Part shown: positions 14,946-23,655 of the stretch, piece by piece
Position numbering within the stretch: position 1 is the first letter of the stretch
Layout: each line of letters opens with the position of its first letter
Source of the DNA: Synergistales bacterium
Lineage (GTDB): Bacteria; Synergistota; Synergistia; Synergistales; Aminobacteriaceae
Length of the DNA stretch: 64,000 nt
Assembly: GCA_025997955.1 (NCBI GenBank)
Contig: BNVH01000001.1
Span: forward strand, 50,621 to 114,620
Reading direction: 5' to 3'
Program-made: the position numbers and the translations under genes
Notes under the pieces: model-generated
What the model was told of the DNA's origin: nothing
Database searches by the model: none
What the model saw: only the letters and a program-made list of their open reading frames with translations

Positions 14946-15496
14946 GAGGCAACACCCAACTCAACAGCTCGAAGGTTGAGTTCCATACTTTTGGGAGGAA
15001 GCAGGTCGTCAAGAGCGCTGTGGAGAGCATCAGGAGAAATTAACTGAACGGCGGCGGTGAAAAACCCCAAAAAGACCATATTCGCCGCGTCTGTCCTATG
15101 AAATTCGCTATCTGCAATCGTATTGAAAGGGATACCTACTGTTGTGCAACCGTCAGGCAGATCGCTCTTTTCGAAACGCACTAACCCTGTATCATATATC
15201 AACTGACTTTTCTCGCTCAGCCATTTTTTATTGTTCTCAAAAGCGCGCTGAGCTAGCGTCACTACGAAATCAGGCGAAAGAACCGATGGATACCGAATTG
15301 CCTCTTTTGAGAGAATGAGATCTGTACTCACGTCGCCCCCCCTCATGTCGGAACCGTATTCCTTGGTCAAGACCGCGTTGAGTTCGTCATAAATAGCCGC
15401 GGCTCTCCCCAAAATAGTCCCCGCGAGAACGACACCCTGTCCTCCTATACCGCTGAGCTTTATTTCCACACGATTGCCATTAGTGAACGGGTTCAT
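14933..15496 (-). CDS. korC: 2-oxoacid:ferredoxin oxidoreductase, gamma subunit
   Basis: 187 residues. The N-terminus EIKLSGIGGQGVVLAGTILG is the classic gamma-subunit signature, and KEYGSDMRGGDVSTDLILS follows. Gamma chains help bind CoA in pyruvate/2-oxoglutarate:ferredoxin oxidoreductases. It overlaps korB by 4 bases, and the order D-A-B-C matches four-subunit KGOR-type enzymes. Confidence 0.92.
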   Translation of the reverse strand: MNPFTNGNRVEIKLSGIGGQGVVLAGTILGRAAAIYDELNAVLTKEYGSDMRGGDVSTDLILSKEAIRYPSVLSPDFVVTLAQRAFENNKKWLSEKSQLIYDTGLVRFEKSDLPDGCTTVGIPFNTIADSEFHRTDAANMVFLGFFTAAVQLISPDALHSALDDLLPPKSMELNLRAVELGVASCVR

Positions 15497-16326
15497 AATC
15501 CTCTTTGTCCCTCCTTTTTCAAGCGGGCAAGCTCTGCGGTGAACTCCGGTACGCTTGGGTCATAAAAGAGCTCCCCGATGATAATTTTCCCTCGCTTTTC
15601 TTCTTCGGAAAGCTTAGCAGCCGCGGAAATGGGTACGGAATTTTCCTTGTAGTTATTGAGCATAGCTACGGGATCGTTCCTCATACCCGCCGCTTTGCCG
15701 TACTGGACAGGGCATTGCGACACGATTTCCAGAAAAGCAAACCCCTGGTGATTGACCGCTTTTTTGAACGAGTTTGTGATTTGCGCGGCGTGCCATGTCG
15801 TCCAGCGCGCCACAAACGTCGCTCCTGAGGCCATAGCCAAAGCGCTCAGGTCGAAACCGCGCTCGACGTTGCCAAGCGGGGTCGTGGATGTTTTGAAGTT
15901 CAGGGGTGTAGTGGGCGCCGCCTGCCCTCCCGTCATGCCGTAAATCCCGTTGTTGATACAGACAACGGTCAGATCTACGTTGCGCCTGCACGCGTGGATA
16001 AAGTGATTTCCACCGATGGCGCTAAGGTCCCCGTCTCCCTGAAAGACAACGACTTTTTGATGAGGAAGAGCGATTTTTAAACCCGTAGCCACGGGCAACG
16101 AACGTCCATGAGTGACGTGCAACAAATCCGCGGAGAAAGCTGGACTTGGTATCCATCCCGAACAACCTATTCCGGATACAAAAGCATATTCGTCGATGTT
16201 GCCGCCCATAGCCTCAATTCCCCAAAGAACACTTTGAGCCGCTATGCCATTACCACATCCTGGGCATGTCGTATATTTGATTCCGTCGCGAAAATATTTC
16301 GCTAAAGGATGAGTGAATTCCCCCAT
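15493..16326 (-). CDS. korB: 2-oxoacid:ferredoxin oxidoreductase, beta subunit (TPP-binding)
   Basis: 277 residues with the thiamine-diphosphate site GDGDLSAIGGNHFIHACRRN and INNGIYGMTGGQ, plus the N-terminal CPGCGNG and GCSGW cysteines that hold a 4Fe-4S cluster. The beta chain carries out decarboxylation of the 2-oxoacid. The start at 16326 shares a base with the korA stop, so translation is coupled. KorB-type length and motifs favour 2-oxoglutarate or a related acid, but the substrate is not certain. Confidence 0.93.
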   Translation of the reverse strand: MGEFTHPLAKYFRDGIKYTTCPGCGNGIAAQSVLWGIEAMGGNIDEYAFVSGIGCSGWIPSPAFSADLLHVTHGRSLPVATGLKIALPHQKVVVFQGDGDLSAIGGNHFIHACRRNVDLTVVCINNGIYGMTGGQAAPTTPLNFKTSTTPLGNVERGFDLSALAMASGATFVARWTTWHAAQITNSFKKAVNHQGFAFLEIVSQCPVQYGKAAGMRNDPVAMLNNYKENSVPISAAAKLSEEEKRGKIIIGELFYDPSVPEFTAELARLKKEGQRGL

Positions 16327-17492
16327 TATCGCAGAGCCTCCTTTACCTTGAGAACGATGTCACCGGGGTGCGGCAGACTGCCTAAAATTCGGGGCGTACC
16401 CCTCAAGACGCGAACACAGCCCTCGACAGACGCCGCTACGGGATAATACATTTGTCCCAAATTATTTTCACAGACGATAATGGCTTTGCAGCGCGCGCTC
16501 AGAGCTCGAAGGCGCTTCTCAGGAAACGGCCAGACCGTCGTCGCCCGATAACAGCCTACTTTGAGCCCTTCGGAACGAGCCAACTTCATGCCGGCAAACG
16601 CCGCGCGAAACATTGAGCCATACGCGTAAAGAATGACATCCGCATCTTCTATGTTGTAACTCTCGTCTATTACGATATCATCAATAGCGCCGTAAAGCTT
16701 GCCGTGTAATTTTCGCACTTCGTTATCCATAGCTGTGATGCTTGCCACACTGCGTGTTCCGTCCTCAAGGTGAGTAGAGCCAGTTATATTTGCCTTGAGT
16801 CCGCGACCAAATACAGGCATCGGGGCTACATCACCCTCAAGAAAAATAGACGTGTTTTTCTTATAACTTTCAGAGATTTTTCTATTGACTATGGACATAG
16901 CGCTAGGCGCGGGGAAATGAACCTGTTCGTACATATGGCCGACAAGAGCGTCAGACAGCACAAAGACAGGAGTGCGGTACTTTTCGGCGCTGTTGAAGGC
17001 TAAAACGGTATGATCAAACATCTCCTGCGGCGAAGACGGCGCGTAGGCGATTATTTCGTAGTCCCCCTGAGAGCCAAATTTGGCCTGGAGCATATCCGCT
17101 TGCAGAGGTAAACTGGGGCTGCCGGTAGAGGGGCCGCCTCTTTGGACGTTGACGATAACGCAAGGGGTTTCCGTGGCGACGGCTAGCCCGATGTTTTCAG
17201 ACATGAGGCTTATTCCCGGACCCGATGTAGCCGTCATTGCCTTCATTCCTCCCCAAGAAGCCCCGATGACAGCGCCTATGGCCGCGATCTCATCTTCCGT
17301 TTGGATAAAAAAACCTGCTTGCTCAGTGACTTGCTTTACGAAATGCTCACCAATATCAGATGCTGGGGTGATGGGATAAGCGGCAAAAAAGTTGCATCCG
17401 GCGTAGAGAGCCCCCTCGGCGCAAGCGACATTCCCCAACAGAAAGTCCGTCTTGTTGTTTTTGTCAACGCTTTTTTTATCTGCTGTTTTCAT
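16326..17492 (-). CDS. korA: 2-oxoacid:ferredoxin oxidoreductase, alpha subunit
   Basis: 388 residues. LLGNVACAEGALYAGCNFFA and AYPITPASDIGEHF (about residues 18-51) are typical of KorA/VorB alpha chains, followed by TEDEIAAIGAVIGASWGG and TSGPGISLMSENIG. It forms the catalytic core with the beta chain. It overlaps the ferredoxin subunit by 17 bases. The product acyl-CoA would be a substrate for the SucCD pair encoded just upstream. Confidence 0.93.
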   Translation of the reverse strand: MKTADKKSVDKNNKTDFLLGNVACAEGALYAGCNFFAAYPITPASDIGEHFVKQVTEQAGFFIQTEDEIAAIGAVIGASWGGMKAMTATSGPGISLMSENIGLAVATETPCVIVNVQRGGPSTGSPSLPLQADMLQAKFGSQGDYEIIAYAPSSPQEMFDHTVLAFNSAEKYRTPVFVLSDALVGHMYEQVHFPAPSAMSIVNRKISESYKKNTSIFLEGDVAPMPVFGRGLKANITGSTHLEDGTRSVASITAMDNEVRKLHGKLYGAIDDIVIDESYNIEDADVILYAYGSMFRAAFAGMKLARSEGLKVGCYRATTVWPFPEKRLRALSARCKAIIVCENNLGQMYYPVAASVEGCVRVLRGTPRILGSLPHPGDIVLKVKEALR

Positions 17493-17694
17493 CTTGGCTC
17501 ACCATAATAGCAAAGTCAGGACAGTGAATCATGCAATTTCTGCATTGAGTGCAGCTGTCTCCACGATTTTCGGCCACCACCGGAAAATGGAATCCCCTGG
17601 AGTTTAACTCGCCGGACATTTCCAATAATTTAACAGGGCATGAAGCGACACATATACTACATCCCTTGCAGGCTTCCGCATTGACCCGGATCAA
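17476..17694 (-). CDS. korD: 2-oxoacid:ferredoxin oxidoreductase, ferredoxin-like delta subunit
   Basis: 72 residues with two 4Fe-4S motifs: CKGCSICVASCP and CTQCRNCMIHCP. The start is TTG 17694, with AAGGA upstream. As delta subunit it passes electrons from the thiamine centre to soluble ferredoxin. A triple 13-bp repeat precedes it. Confidence 0.92.
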   Translation of the reverse strand: MIRVNAEACKGCSICVASCPVKLLEMSGELNSRGFHFPVVAENRGDSCTQCRNCMIHCPDFAIMVSQDENSR

Positions 17695-17703
17695 AACATC
17701 ACA

Positions 17704-17741
17704 TCCTTATTTCATTTCCTTATTTCATTTCCTTATTTCAA
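17704..17741. repeat. Three tandem 13-bp repeats at the sucD/korD junction
   Basis: TCCTTATTTCATT occurs three times in a row. On the mRNA (minus) strand each unit reads AATGAAATAAGGA, so three AAGGA ribosome-site-like sequences are stacked before korD, and the outermost unit contains the sucD stop codon. Copy number changes could tune translation of korD. Confidence 0.7.
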
Positions 17742-18596
17742 TAAAAGGCAAATTTCCGCGATAGCCGACGCCACTTTGGCTCCAGCCTCCTCAAGGCATT
17801 TGGTTTTATATTCGATGGTTCCAGACCGGCCGCGTATGATAGCGCCGGCGTGCCCCAACGTGCGTCCGTCAGGGGCGCTTCGCCCGGCCATAAAGGAAAC
17901 TACCCGTTTTTTCATCCTGGCTATCTGGGGCGCGGCGTTTTCCTCCGCCGTTCCTCCTATTTCACCAACAACCACAACAGCGTCAGTTTCGGGGTCTTGT
18001 TCAAACATCCCCAAAATCTCACCTAATGATGTCCCCACAACCGGATCGCCACCCATGCCGACGACTGTGCTTTGCCCATATCCCGCTTCGTTGAGGTACC
18101 CCGCCACCTCATACGCCAAAGTTCCACTCCTTGAAATAAGGCCAACACGTCCTTGGGTAAACATATTTCCCGGCATAATTCCCAGCTTGCCGATTCCAGG
18201 CGATATAACACCCGGCGTGTTGGGGCCGATAAGAATCATCCCCTTGTCTCGCGTGGAGTATCTCATCTTAAGCGTGTCGTGGACGGGAACATGTTCCGGA
18301 ACAGAGACGATCAAGTCAATACCAGCGTCTACACTTTCCAGAACAGCATTTTTGACCAATGGCGCAGGGACAAAGAGCACGGAGGCGTTGGCGCCCTGTT
18401 CAGCGACTGCCTCTGAAACACAATCGTACACTGGTATAGCTCCTAAATCCTCCAAAACCTCTCCGCCGTGACCAGGCGTTACGCCGGCCACTATTTTTGT
18501 CCCATATTCCAGCATCCAGCCCGTTTGTTTTCGACCTATACGCCCCGTGGCTCCTTGCACAATGGCGCGAGTTTCTTTTGTCAACAATATACTCAT
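17733..18596 (-). CDS. sucD: Succinyl-CoA ligase type enzyme, alpha subunit
   Basis: 287 residues, normal for SucD. It has the CoA-binding Rossmann start VQGATGRIGRKQTGWMLEYG, GPNTPGVISPG, and the active-site His in TLGHAGAIIRGRSGT. It makes ATP (or GTP) from an acyl-CoA in the cytoplasm. It overlaps sucC by 4 bases. Malate-CoA ligase (MtkB) is a homologous alternative, but the kor genes next door favour succinyl-CoA or a similar acyl-CoA. Confidence 0.92.
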   Translation of the reverse strand: MSILLTKETRAIVQGATGRIGRKQTGWMLEYGTKIVAGVTPGHGGEVLEDLGAIPVYDCVSEAVAEQGANASVLFVPAPLVKNAVLESVDAGIDLIVSVPEHVPVHDTLKMRYSTRDKGMILIGPNTPGVISPGIGKLGIMPGNMFTQGRVGLISRSGTLAYEVAGYLNEAGYGQSTVVGMGGDPVVGTSLGEILGMFEQDPETDAVVVVGEIGGTAEENAAPQIARMKKRVVSFMAGRSAPDGRTLGHAGAIIRGRSGTIEYKTKCLEEAGAKVASAIAEICLLLK

Positions 18597-19735
18597 CGTT
18601 TTGCCTCTATTTTCTCCAACAACAAATCAACGGCTTTTTCCGTGCGCATGTCCTTGACCGTGGGGAACCCGGCATTCTCTACAATTTTCCACGCCTCTTC
18701 CTGTTGATTACCCAAAATTTTGACCACCACGGGGACTTTTCTAGCGCTTTCTTCATAACCGGCCACGACGCCCTCCGCCGCCGCAACCATGGGGTTGACG
18801 CCGCCGTATAGGTTGACGATTAGCCCTTCCACGCGAGGGTTGTTCATCAGAAGTTTTACGGAATCTTTCATCAAGACGGCGTTGATTCCTCCGCCCGTTT
18901 CAAGAAAATTAGCGGCCACCGCGTGTTTTGAGGCGAGAATATCCATAGTATTCATAGCCAATCCCGCGCCGCTCGCAATGACGCCGACTGTTCCCTCCAT
19001 CTGAATGTAAGTTACGCCGATGTCAAAGGCTTGAAGCTCCAGGGGGTTTGTCAACGTGTCCCGCGCGCTTCCCAAATCAGGATGCCGGAACAAAGCGTTG
19101 TCATCAGCTTCTAGTTTTGCGTCCGCCGCTATAACATCACCGTTTCTCGAAACAACTAAAGGGTTGATTTCCGCCAATGTGAGGTCGTAAGAAAAGAAAA
19201 GATGACATAATTTATAGGAGACGTCGGCGAGTTTTGACAGAAGCGAGCCGCGAAAGTCCAGCTCGCGCCAAACATTTCGTAGCTGATATTCCGCCGGATT
19301 GTATAGCGGGGAAAATGATGTTCTTGAAATAACACTCGCGTCTTTTTCCGCGGCTGTTTCGATTTCAACGCCTCCCGAACGGCTGAGCAACATATCTACT
19401 GTCCCATTGTCGGTGTTTATCCCAAAGCTGAGATACAACTCGTCTTTAATGTCTAGTTTTTCTTCGACCAGAATTTTTTCTATAAGGTAACCACGGTGAG
19501 TTTTGCCGAAAATATCTTTCGAGAGCTTTTCCGCTTCATCAGGGGAAGCGGCGCCTCTGACCAACCCTGCCTTACCGCGCCCCCCCGCTGGTATTTGCGC
19601 CTTCAGCACGCACTCTTTTCCGCACTCCTCGAATAGCGCCCGCGCCTCGCTGGGCGAAAGAGCCACCTTCCCCCAGGGGAGAGAAATCCCCTCTTTTTCA
19701 AATAGTTTTTTACCCTGAAATTCATTTAGCTTCAT
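18593..19735 (-). CDS. sucC: Succinyl-CoA ligase type enzyme, beta subunit
   Basis: 380 residues. The ATP-grasp N-terminus opens MKLNEFQGKKLFEKEGISLP and continues with KAQIPAGGRGKAGLV; the later LAEINPLVV and NFLETGGGIN are standard SucC motifs. Together with SucD it forms the ligase that recovers the thioester energy as ATP. Co-directional with the TRAP, dehydrogenase and kor genes. Confidence 0.92.
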   Translation of the reverse strand: MKLNEFQGKKLFEKEGISLPWGKVALSPSEARALFEECGKECVLKAQIPAGGRGKAGLVRGAASPDEAEKLSKDIFGKTHRGYLIEKILVEEKLDIKDELYLSFGINTDNGTVDMLLSRSGGVEIETAAEKDASVISRTSFSPLYNPAEYQLRNVWRELDFRGSLLSKLADVSYKLCHLFFSYDLTLAEINPLVVSRNGDVIAADAKLEADDNALFRHPDLGSARDTLTNPLELQAFDIGVTYIQMEGTVGVIASGAGLAMNTMDILASKHAVAANFLETGGGINAVLMKDSVKLLMNNPRVEGLIVNLYGGVNPMVAAAEGVVAGYEESARKVPVVVKILGNQQEEAWKIVENAGFPTVKDMRTEKAVDLLLEKIEAKR

Positions 19736-19739
19736 TTTG

Positions 19740-20759
19740 TTACACGCGCCTCAAACGATAAAGGTTGCCAATGGGACGGCTGCCGATAATGGAAGTGATT
19801 ATCAGGTTGCCCTTTGAATCCCCGCATAGACCGTGGCAATTAAAAATGTTGCAGTGGAAGTAGCCGAACTGAGCAACCATCTCCAGAGAATCAATATCAA
19901 GAATGGACAGCCCTCCCCTCAGCTCTCCCAGATAAATATATTTATCGTCAGACCACACGCAAGCGGTTCGCCAGAAACCGCCCTCCACTAAGCAGAGAAT
20001 TTCGAAATCCGTAGAAAACGCGTATGCCCTTGAATTTTCGCGGTCAGCCACCCAAACGCGGTCATATTTGTCCACCCGAAGCCAATGTGGCAGGCGAAAT
20101 TCGCCTATTTCCTTGCCGGGCTTTCCGAAAGTCGAAACGTAGTTGCCATCGGCGTCAAACTTATGAACCGCCGCGTTGCCGTATCCATCCGCTACGAACA
20201 TCTCGCCCTTTGAGGTAAGGTCGACCCCGCAGGGAATATTAAACGGGGGAGCGGTACGCACAATAGAATCCGTCCTCAGAAAAAATTCCCGCATCTCGTC
20301 ATAGGGAGTTTCGGCTGGAATATCCCCTCTGATTTTGGCGTTGATAAACGCGTCATGATCATAACCAGTGTCGCTGGGCTGAAAGGGGTTTCCAAAATTT
20401 CTGACTAATTTCCCGTCCATGTCCAGTTCGCGCACAGCGTGCATCGTGGAGCTCGAATCGGGGAGCAAAATAGTATTATTCTTGGTAAACGCTATGCTAT
20501 GCGGGCGGATAAGCACTCCCTTGCCGATAGAGCGGACAAAATCTCCTCTTGCGTTAAAAATACAGACTGGATAATCTAAGCGCGAAGTTGTCGCGTAGAG
20601 ATTATCGTCCGCGTCGAAAGCGGCGCCCAACACGTCGCTGCCCTTCACGTCATCAGGCCATTTAGCCCAGCAATGCTCTAGCGCGTAATGAAAATCGCCG
20701 GATTTGAAATAAATATTGTTATATAAATTCCTGTCGTCAAAAGACTTGATGGTTTTCAA
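19740..20759 (-). CDS. NHL-repeat beta-propeller protein
   Basis: 339 residues with repeated NHL blades, for example VLGAAFDADDNLYATTSRLD, GVDLTSKGEMFVADGYGNAA and VHKFDADGNYVSTFGKPGKE followed by RVDKYDRVWVADREN. No signal peptide is seen, so it is probably cytoplasmic. The family includes peptidyl-hydroxyglycine lyases and other lyases or scaffolds. Its place between dehydrogenase and ligase genes suggests a metabolic role, for example a lyase or lactonase-like step, but no catalytic residues can be assigned. Confidence 0.75.
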   Translation of the reverse strand: MKTIKSFDDRNLYNNIYFKSGDFHYALEHCWAKWPDDVKGSDVLGAAFDADDNLYATTSRLDYPVCIFNARGDFVRSIGKGVLIRPHSIAFTKNNTILLPDSSSTMHAVRELDMDGKLVRNFGNPFQPSDTGYDHDAFINAKIRGDIPAETPYDEMREFFLRTDSIVRTAPPFNIPCGVDLTSKGEMFVADGYGNAAVHKFDADGNYVSTFGKPGKEIGEFRLPHWLRVDKYDRVWVADRENSRAYAFSTDFEILCLVEGGFWRTACVWSDDKYIYLGELRGGLSILDIDSLEMVAQFGYFHCNIFNCHGLCGDSKGNLIITSIIGSRPIGNLYRLRRV

Positions 20760-20783
20760 GCGATAACCTCCTCGTTAAGAAAC

Positions 20784-21737
20784 TCAATTGACAATCCACA
20801 AGGGTTGTTCGCCGGCGTGCATCCTGGAGATGTTTTCCATGGAAGACATGCACGAAGTTCTATAACAGTCAATGGTCGCGGCGCCAATGTGTGGGGTCAA
20901 CACCACATTATCCAGGCCAATCAATGGATCCTCAGGAGTGATGGGTTCTTTGATAAAAACATCCAACCCAGCGCCAAGAATTTTATTATTGCGTAGCGCG
21001 TCGGCCAGGGCAAAATTATCTATGGTCGGACCGCGGGAGGTGTTTATAAGAATCGCGTTTGGTTTCATGCTGTCGATGAGGCTTTTATTTATGAGGTTGG
21101 CAGATTGATTCGTCAAGGGAGTGTTAACCGAGATTATATCGGCAGTCTTCATCAACTCGTCCAACTCGCAATAACGCATGCCCAATTCTCGCTCTTGTTC
21201 ATCCGCCAAACGATGTCTGTTATGGTAAATCACTCCATTGAGACAAAACCCTGATAATTTACGCGCCAAAGCGCGTCCAATTCGTCCCGCCCCGACAATG
21301 CCAAGCGTTTTTCCTTTTATTTCATAACTGCAACATTTGTAGGTCATGGGATGCCACTCTTTTCGCCGCGTCGCCGAGTCCAAAATAATCAGCTTACGAT
21401 AAAGCGCCAGAATATGCATGACAATCAACTCCGCCACCGAATCAGAGTTCGCCTCTCCCACAAGGCAAACCGGAATATTACGCGAAGCCGCGTGTTCCAC
21501 ATCAACCCGTTCGTAACCCACGCCTGTGCGCTGAATCATTTTCAAATTTGGGGCCTGGTCGATTGTGTCCGCGGTTACCTGGTATCCGGAAACCAAAAGA
21601 TAGTCGGCCTCGACCAAATTACCCTTCGTGCCAACCGTGGGGTTTAAAAATTTCAGACTTAGATGTTCAGGGCATGAGTCGATCATTACTTGCTCCAGTT
21701 CCGGACTAATTGTGTCTAAATAAAGGATCGTGTTCAT
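20784..21737 (-). CDS. D-isomer-specific 2-hydroxyacid dehydrogenase
   Basis: About 317 residues from ATG 21737 (AAGGAAAG upstream; an upstream in-frame ATG is rejected). The NAD-binding motif is GKTLGIVGAGRIGRALARKL; the catalytic set is NTSRG, an acidic segment near DVFIKEP, and the His in LTPHIGAATIDC. The family oxidises D-2-hydroxyacids or 3-phosphoglycerate to the 2-oxoacid. In this operon the natural product would feed the kor complex. Confidence 0.9.
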   Translation of the reverse strand: MNTILYLDTISPELEQVMIDSCPEHLSLKFLNPTVGTKGNLVEADYLLVSGYQVTADTIDQAPNLKMIQRTGVGYERVDVEHAASRNIPVCLVGEANSDSVAELIVMHILALYRKLIILDSATRRKEWHPMTYKCCSYEIKGKTLGIVGAGRIGRALARKLSGFCLNGVIYHNRHRLADEQERELGMRYCELDELMKTADIISVNTPLTNQSANLINKSLIDSMKPNAILINTSRGPTIDNFALADALRNNKILGAGLDVFIKEPITPEDPLIGLDNVVLTPHIGAATIDCYRTSCMSSMENISRMHAGEQPLWIVN

Positions 21738-21776
21738 TTCTTTCCTTCCCTTCCTCACTTAGTATCTTTGTAATCT

Positions 21777-23093
21777 TTATCTAAACATCAGATTTGGGAG
21801 CCACACGGAAAGTTGGGGTATAAAAGTAGTAAATATAAGGGCTATACAAAGAGGAATGAACAATATCGTACATTCCTTGATGAGCCTGTGTGGAGAAACT
21901 TTACAAACCTTGGCGGCGGCATACAGAGAAGCTCCAAAAGGCGGTGTGATATAGCCGATCATCAGGTTTAGCACCATCATAACACCGATATGAACGGGAT
22001 CGAAACCCAACGCGGTAGTCAGAGGCACAGTGATAGGGACCGCGAGAACTAGCGCCGGCGTCGCGCTCATGAAGCAGCCAAGGACAAGGAGAATCAGGTT
22101 GATAAGTATAAGAATAACGGCAGGAGAACTGGTCAAATTATTGATCTGGCTGACAAGCAACGCGGGCACTCTTTCCATTGAGAGGACTTTGGAAAAAAGT
22201 CCGCCGGTCGCCGTAATAATTACAACGGAAGCGCACATGAAAAAAGTTTCTTTGAGGCAATTCCAAAGTTTTTGGAAAGAAAAGGTTCTTTTGGTAAAAA
22301 TAGACACGAATAATACGTACACAACGGCGACCGCGCCTGTTTCGCTTGGGCTGAAAATACCAAAAAACATGGACAACAACACGATTGGCACCGCCAAAAG
22401 CGCCGGGGCGGCCCTCCAAAAACTTTGTGATAACGTCACGCTGTCAGCGGCGTGCTGAAGATGACGGTATTTTTCAGGGACTTCCTTGGGAAGGTGTGTT
22501 CTGTCAAGATATATCACGCACAACAACATCATAACCGCCATCAGGATACCGGGGAAAACACCGCCTATAAGGCACTTAATACTTGAGGTTCCGGCCAACA
22601 TCGCGTAAAGCACCATCGGTATGCTGGGAGGAAAAACAGGCCCCACTGTAGATGTCGCGGCAGTCAAGGCGCCGGCATATTCAAGCGAATACCCCTCCTC
22701 CTCCATGGCCTGGACTTCCATCTGTCCAAGCCCTCCAACGTCCGCGATAGCCGCGCCGGACATTCCGGAAAAAATCAGACTGATTAGAACGTTCACTTTC
22801 GCGGAATAACCTCTCTTATTGCCCATGGCTTTCTTCAAAAACAAAAAAATGTCGTCTGAAAGCCTGAATGTGGTTATTAGATTGCCCATTAATATAAACA
22901 TGGGAATAGCTACCAAAGTGAAACTTTTAAGTTGATCAAAAAGCGTATAGGTTACGGTAGCAATATTGACCCTTGAAAACGCGAAGTACACCACCGAAGG
23001 CAGTCCCAAGGCCACAGCAGCCGGAGCCCCTGCCACAAGCAGCACGATAAAGGCAATTGATATGGCAAGAGATATAAGCATTATTGTAGACAC
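21777..23093 (-). CDS. dctM: TRAP transporter large permease (DctM-type)
   Basis: 438 residues with about 12 membrane segments, MVLYAMLAGTSSIKCLIGGVFPG-type loops and LNLMIGYITPPFGASLYAAA near the end, typical of the DctM/SiaM large subunit. Uses the sodium gradient to import an organic acid delivered by the binding protein. It overlaps the DctQ gene by 13 bases. Confidence 0.92.
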   Translation of the reverse strand: MSTIMLISLAISIAFIVLLVAGAPAAVALGLPSVVYFAFSRVNIATVTYTLFDQLKSFTLVAIPMFILMGNLITTFRLSDDIFLFLKKAMGNKRGYSAKVNVLISLIFSGMSGAAIADVGGLGQMEVQAMEEEGYSLEYAGALTAATSTVGPVFPPSIPMVLYAMLAGTSSIKCLIGGVFPGILMAVMMLLCVIYLDRTHLPKEVPEKYRHLQHAADSVTLSQSFWRAAPALLAVPIVLLSMFFGIFSPSETGAVAVVYVLFVSIFTKRTFSFQKLWNCLKETFFMCASVVIITATGGLFSKVLSMERVPALLVSQINNLTSSPAVILILINLILLVLGCFMSATPALVLAVPITVPLTTALGFDPVHIGVMMVLNLMIGYITPPFGASLYAAAKVCKVSPHRLIKECTILFIPLCIALIFTTFIPQLSVWLPNLMFR

Positions 23094-23554
23094 TCCTTCG
23101 TTTGCGTGATTTCATAACTGCTATAGAGAATACTTAAAAGCCAGTAAATAAGACCGAACAGCATGAACCAGTGAAATAGGCCAAGCGGAAGGCCGGAAGC
23201 GCCCAGAGTTTTTCCCCTCACGGAGGGAAGGTAAATTATTTCACAATATATGCAGGGAGCTACAAAAAGAAACGTACAAAAACGCGACGTGAGTTGAAAG
23301 AATTTTTTTGCATTGGGAAAAACTGTATACATTAAATCCATTTTGACGTGACCGTCGTCCTGTTCCACGATGCCGATGCCGGCAAACACAATTCCAACAA
23401 GCAAATAACTGGCTATTTCCTCAACCCATCTTATCGTCCGGCCGAACGCATAACGTACAACACCCTGGTAAAAAATGGTGGCCACAATAAAGACAATCAT
23501 TGCGATACCTAAAATCGTAAATACCTTATTGCATAGTTGAAATGTCTTTTTCAA
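23081..23554 (-). CDS. dctQ: TRAP transporter small permease (DctQ-type)
   Basis: 157 residues, four hydrophobic segments, with IRWVEEIASYLLVGIVFAGI as the typical DctQ signature. The start is TTG 23554, fixed by GGAGGAG eight or so bases upstream. Works with the DctM permease. Confidence 0.9.
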   Translation of the reverse strand: MKKTFQLCNKVFTILGIAMIVFIVATIFYQGVVRYAFGRTIRWVEEIASYLLVGIVFAGIGIVEQDDGHVKMDLMYTVFPNAKKFFQLTSRFCTFLFVAPCIYCEIIYLPSVRGKTLGASGLPLGLFHWFMLFGLIYWLLSILYSSYEITQTKECLQ

Positions 23555-23655
23555 AAGATTCTCCTCCTCAAAAGCGCCGATTTTCGTATATTAAACCGGC
23601 GCTTTTAAAAACACGAATCAAGATTTGCCGCCAATCCGCCGCGAAGGTACGCGAT

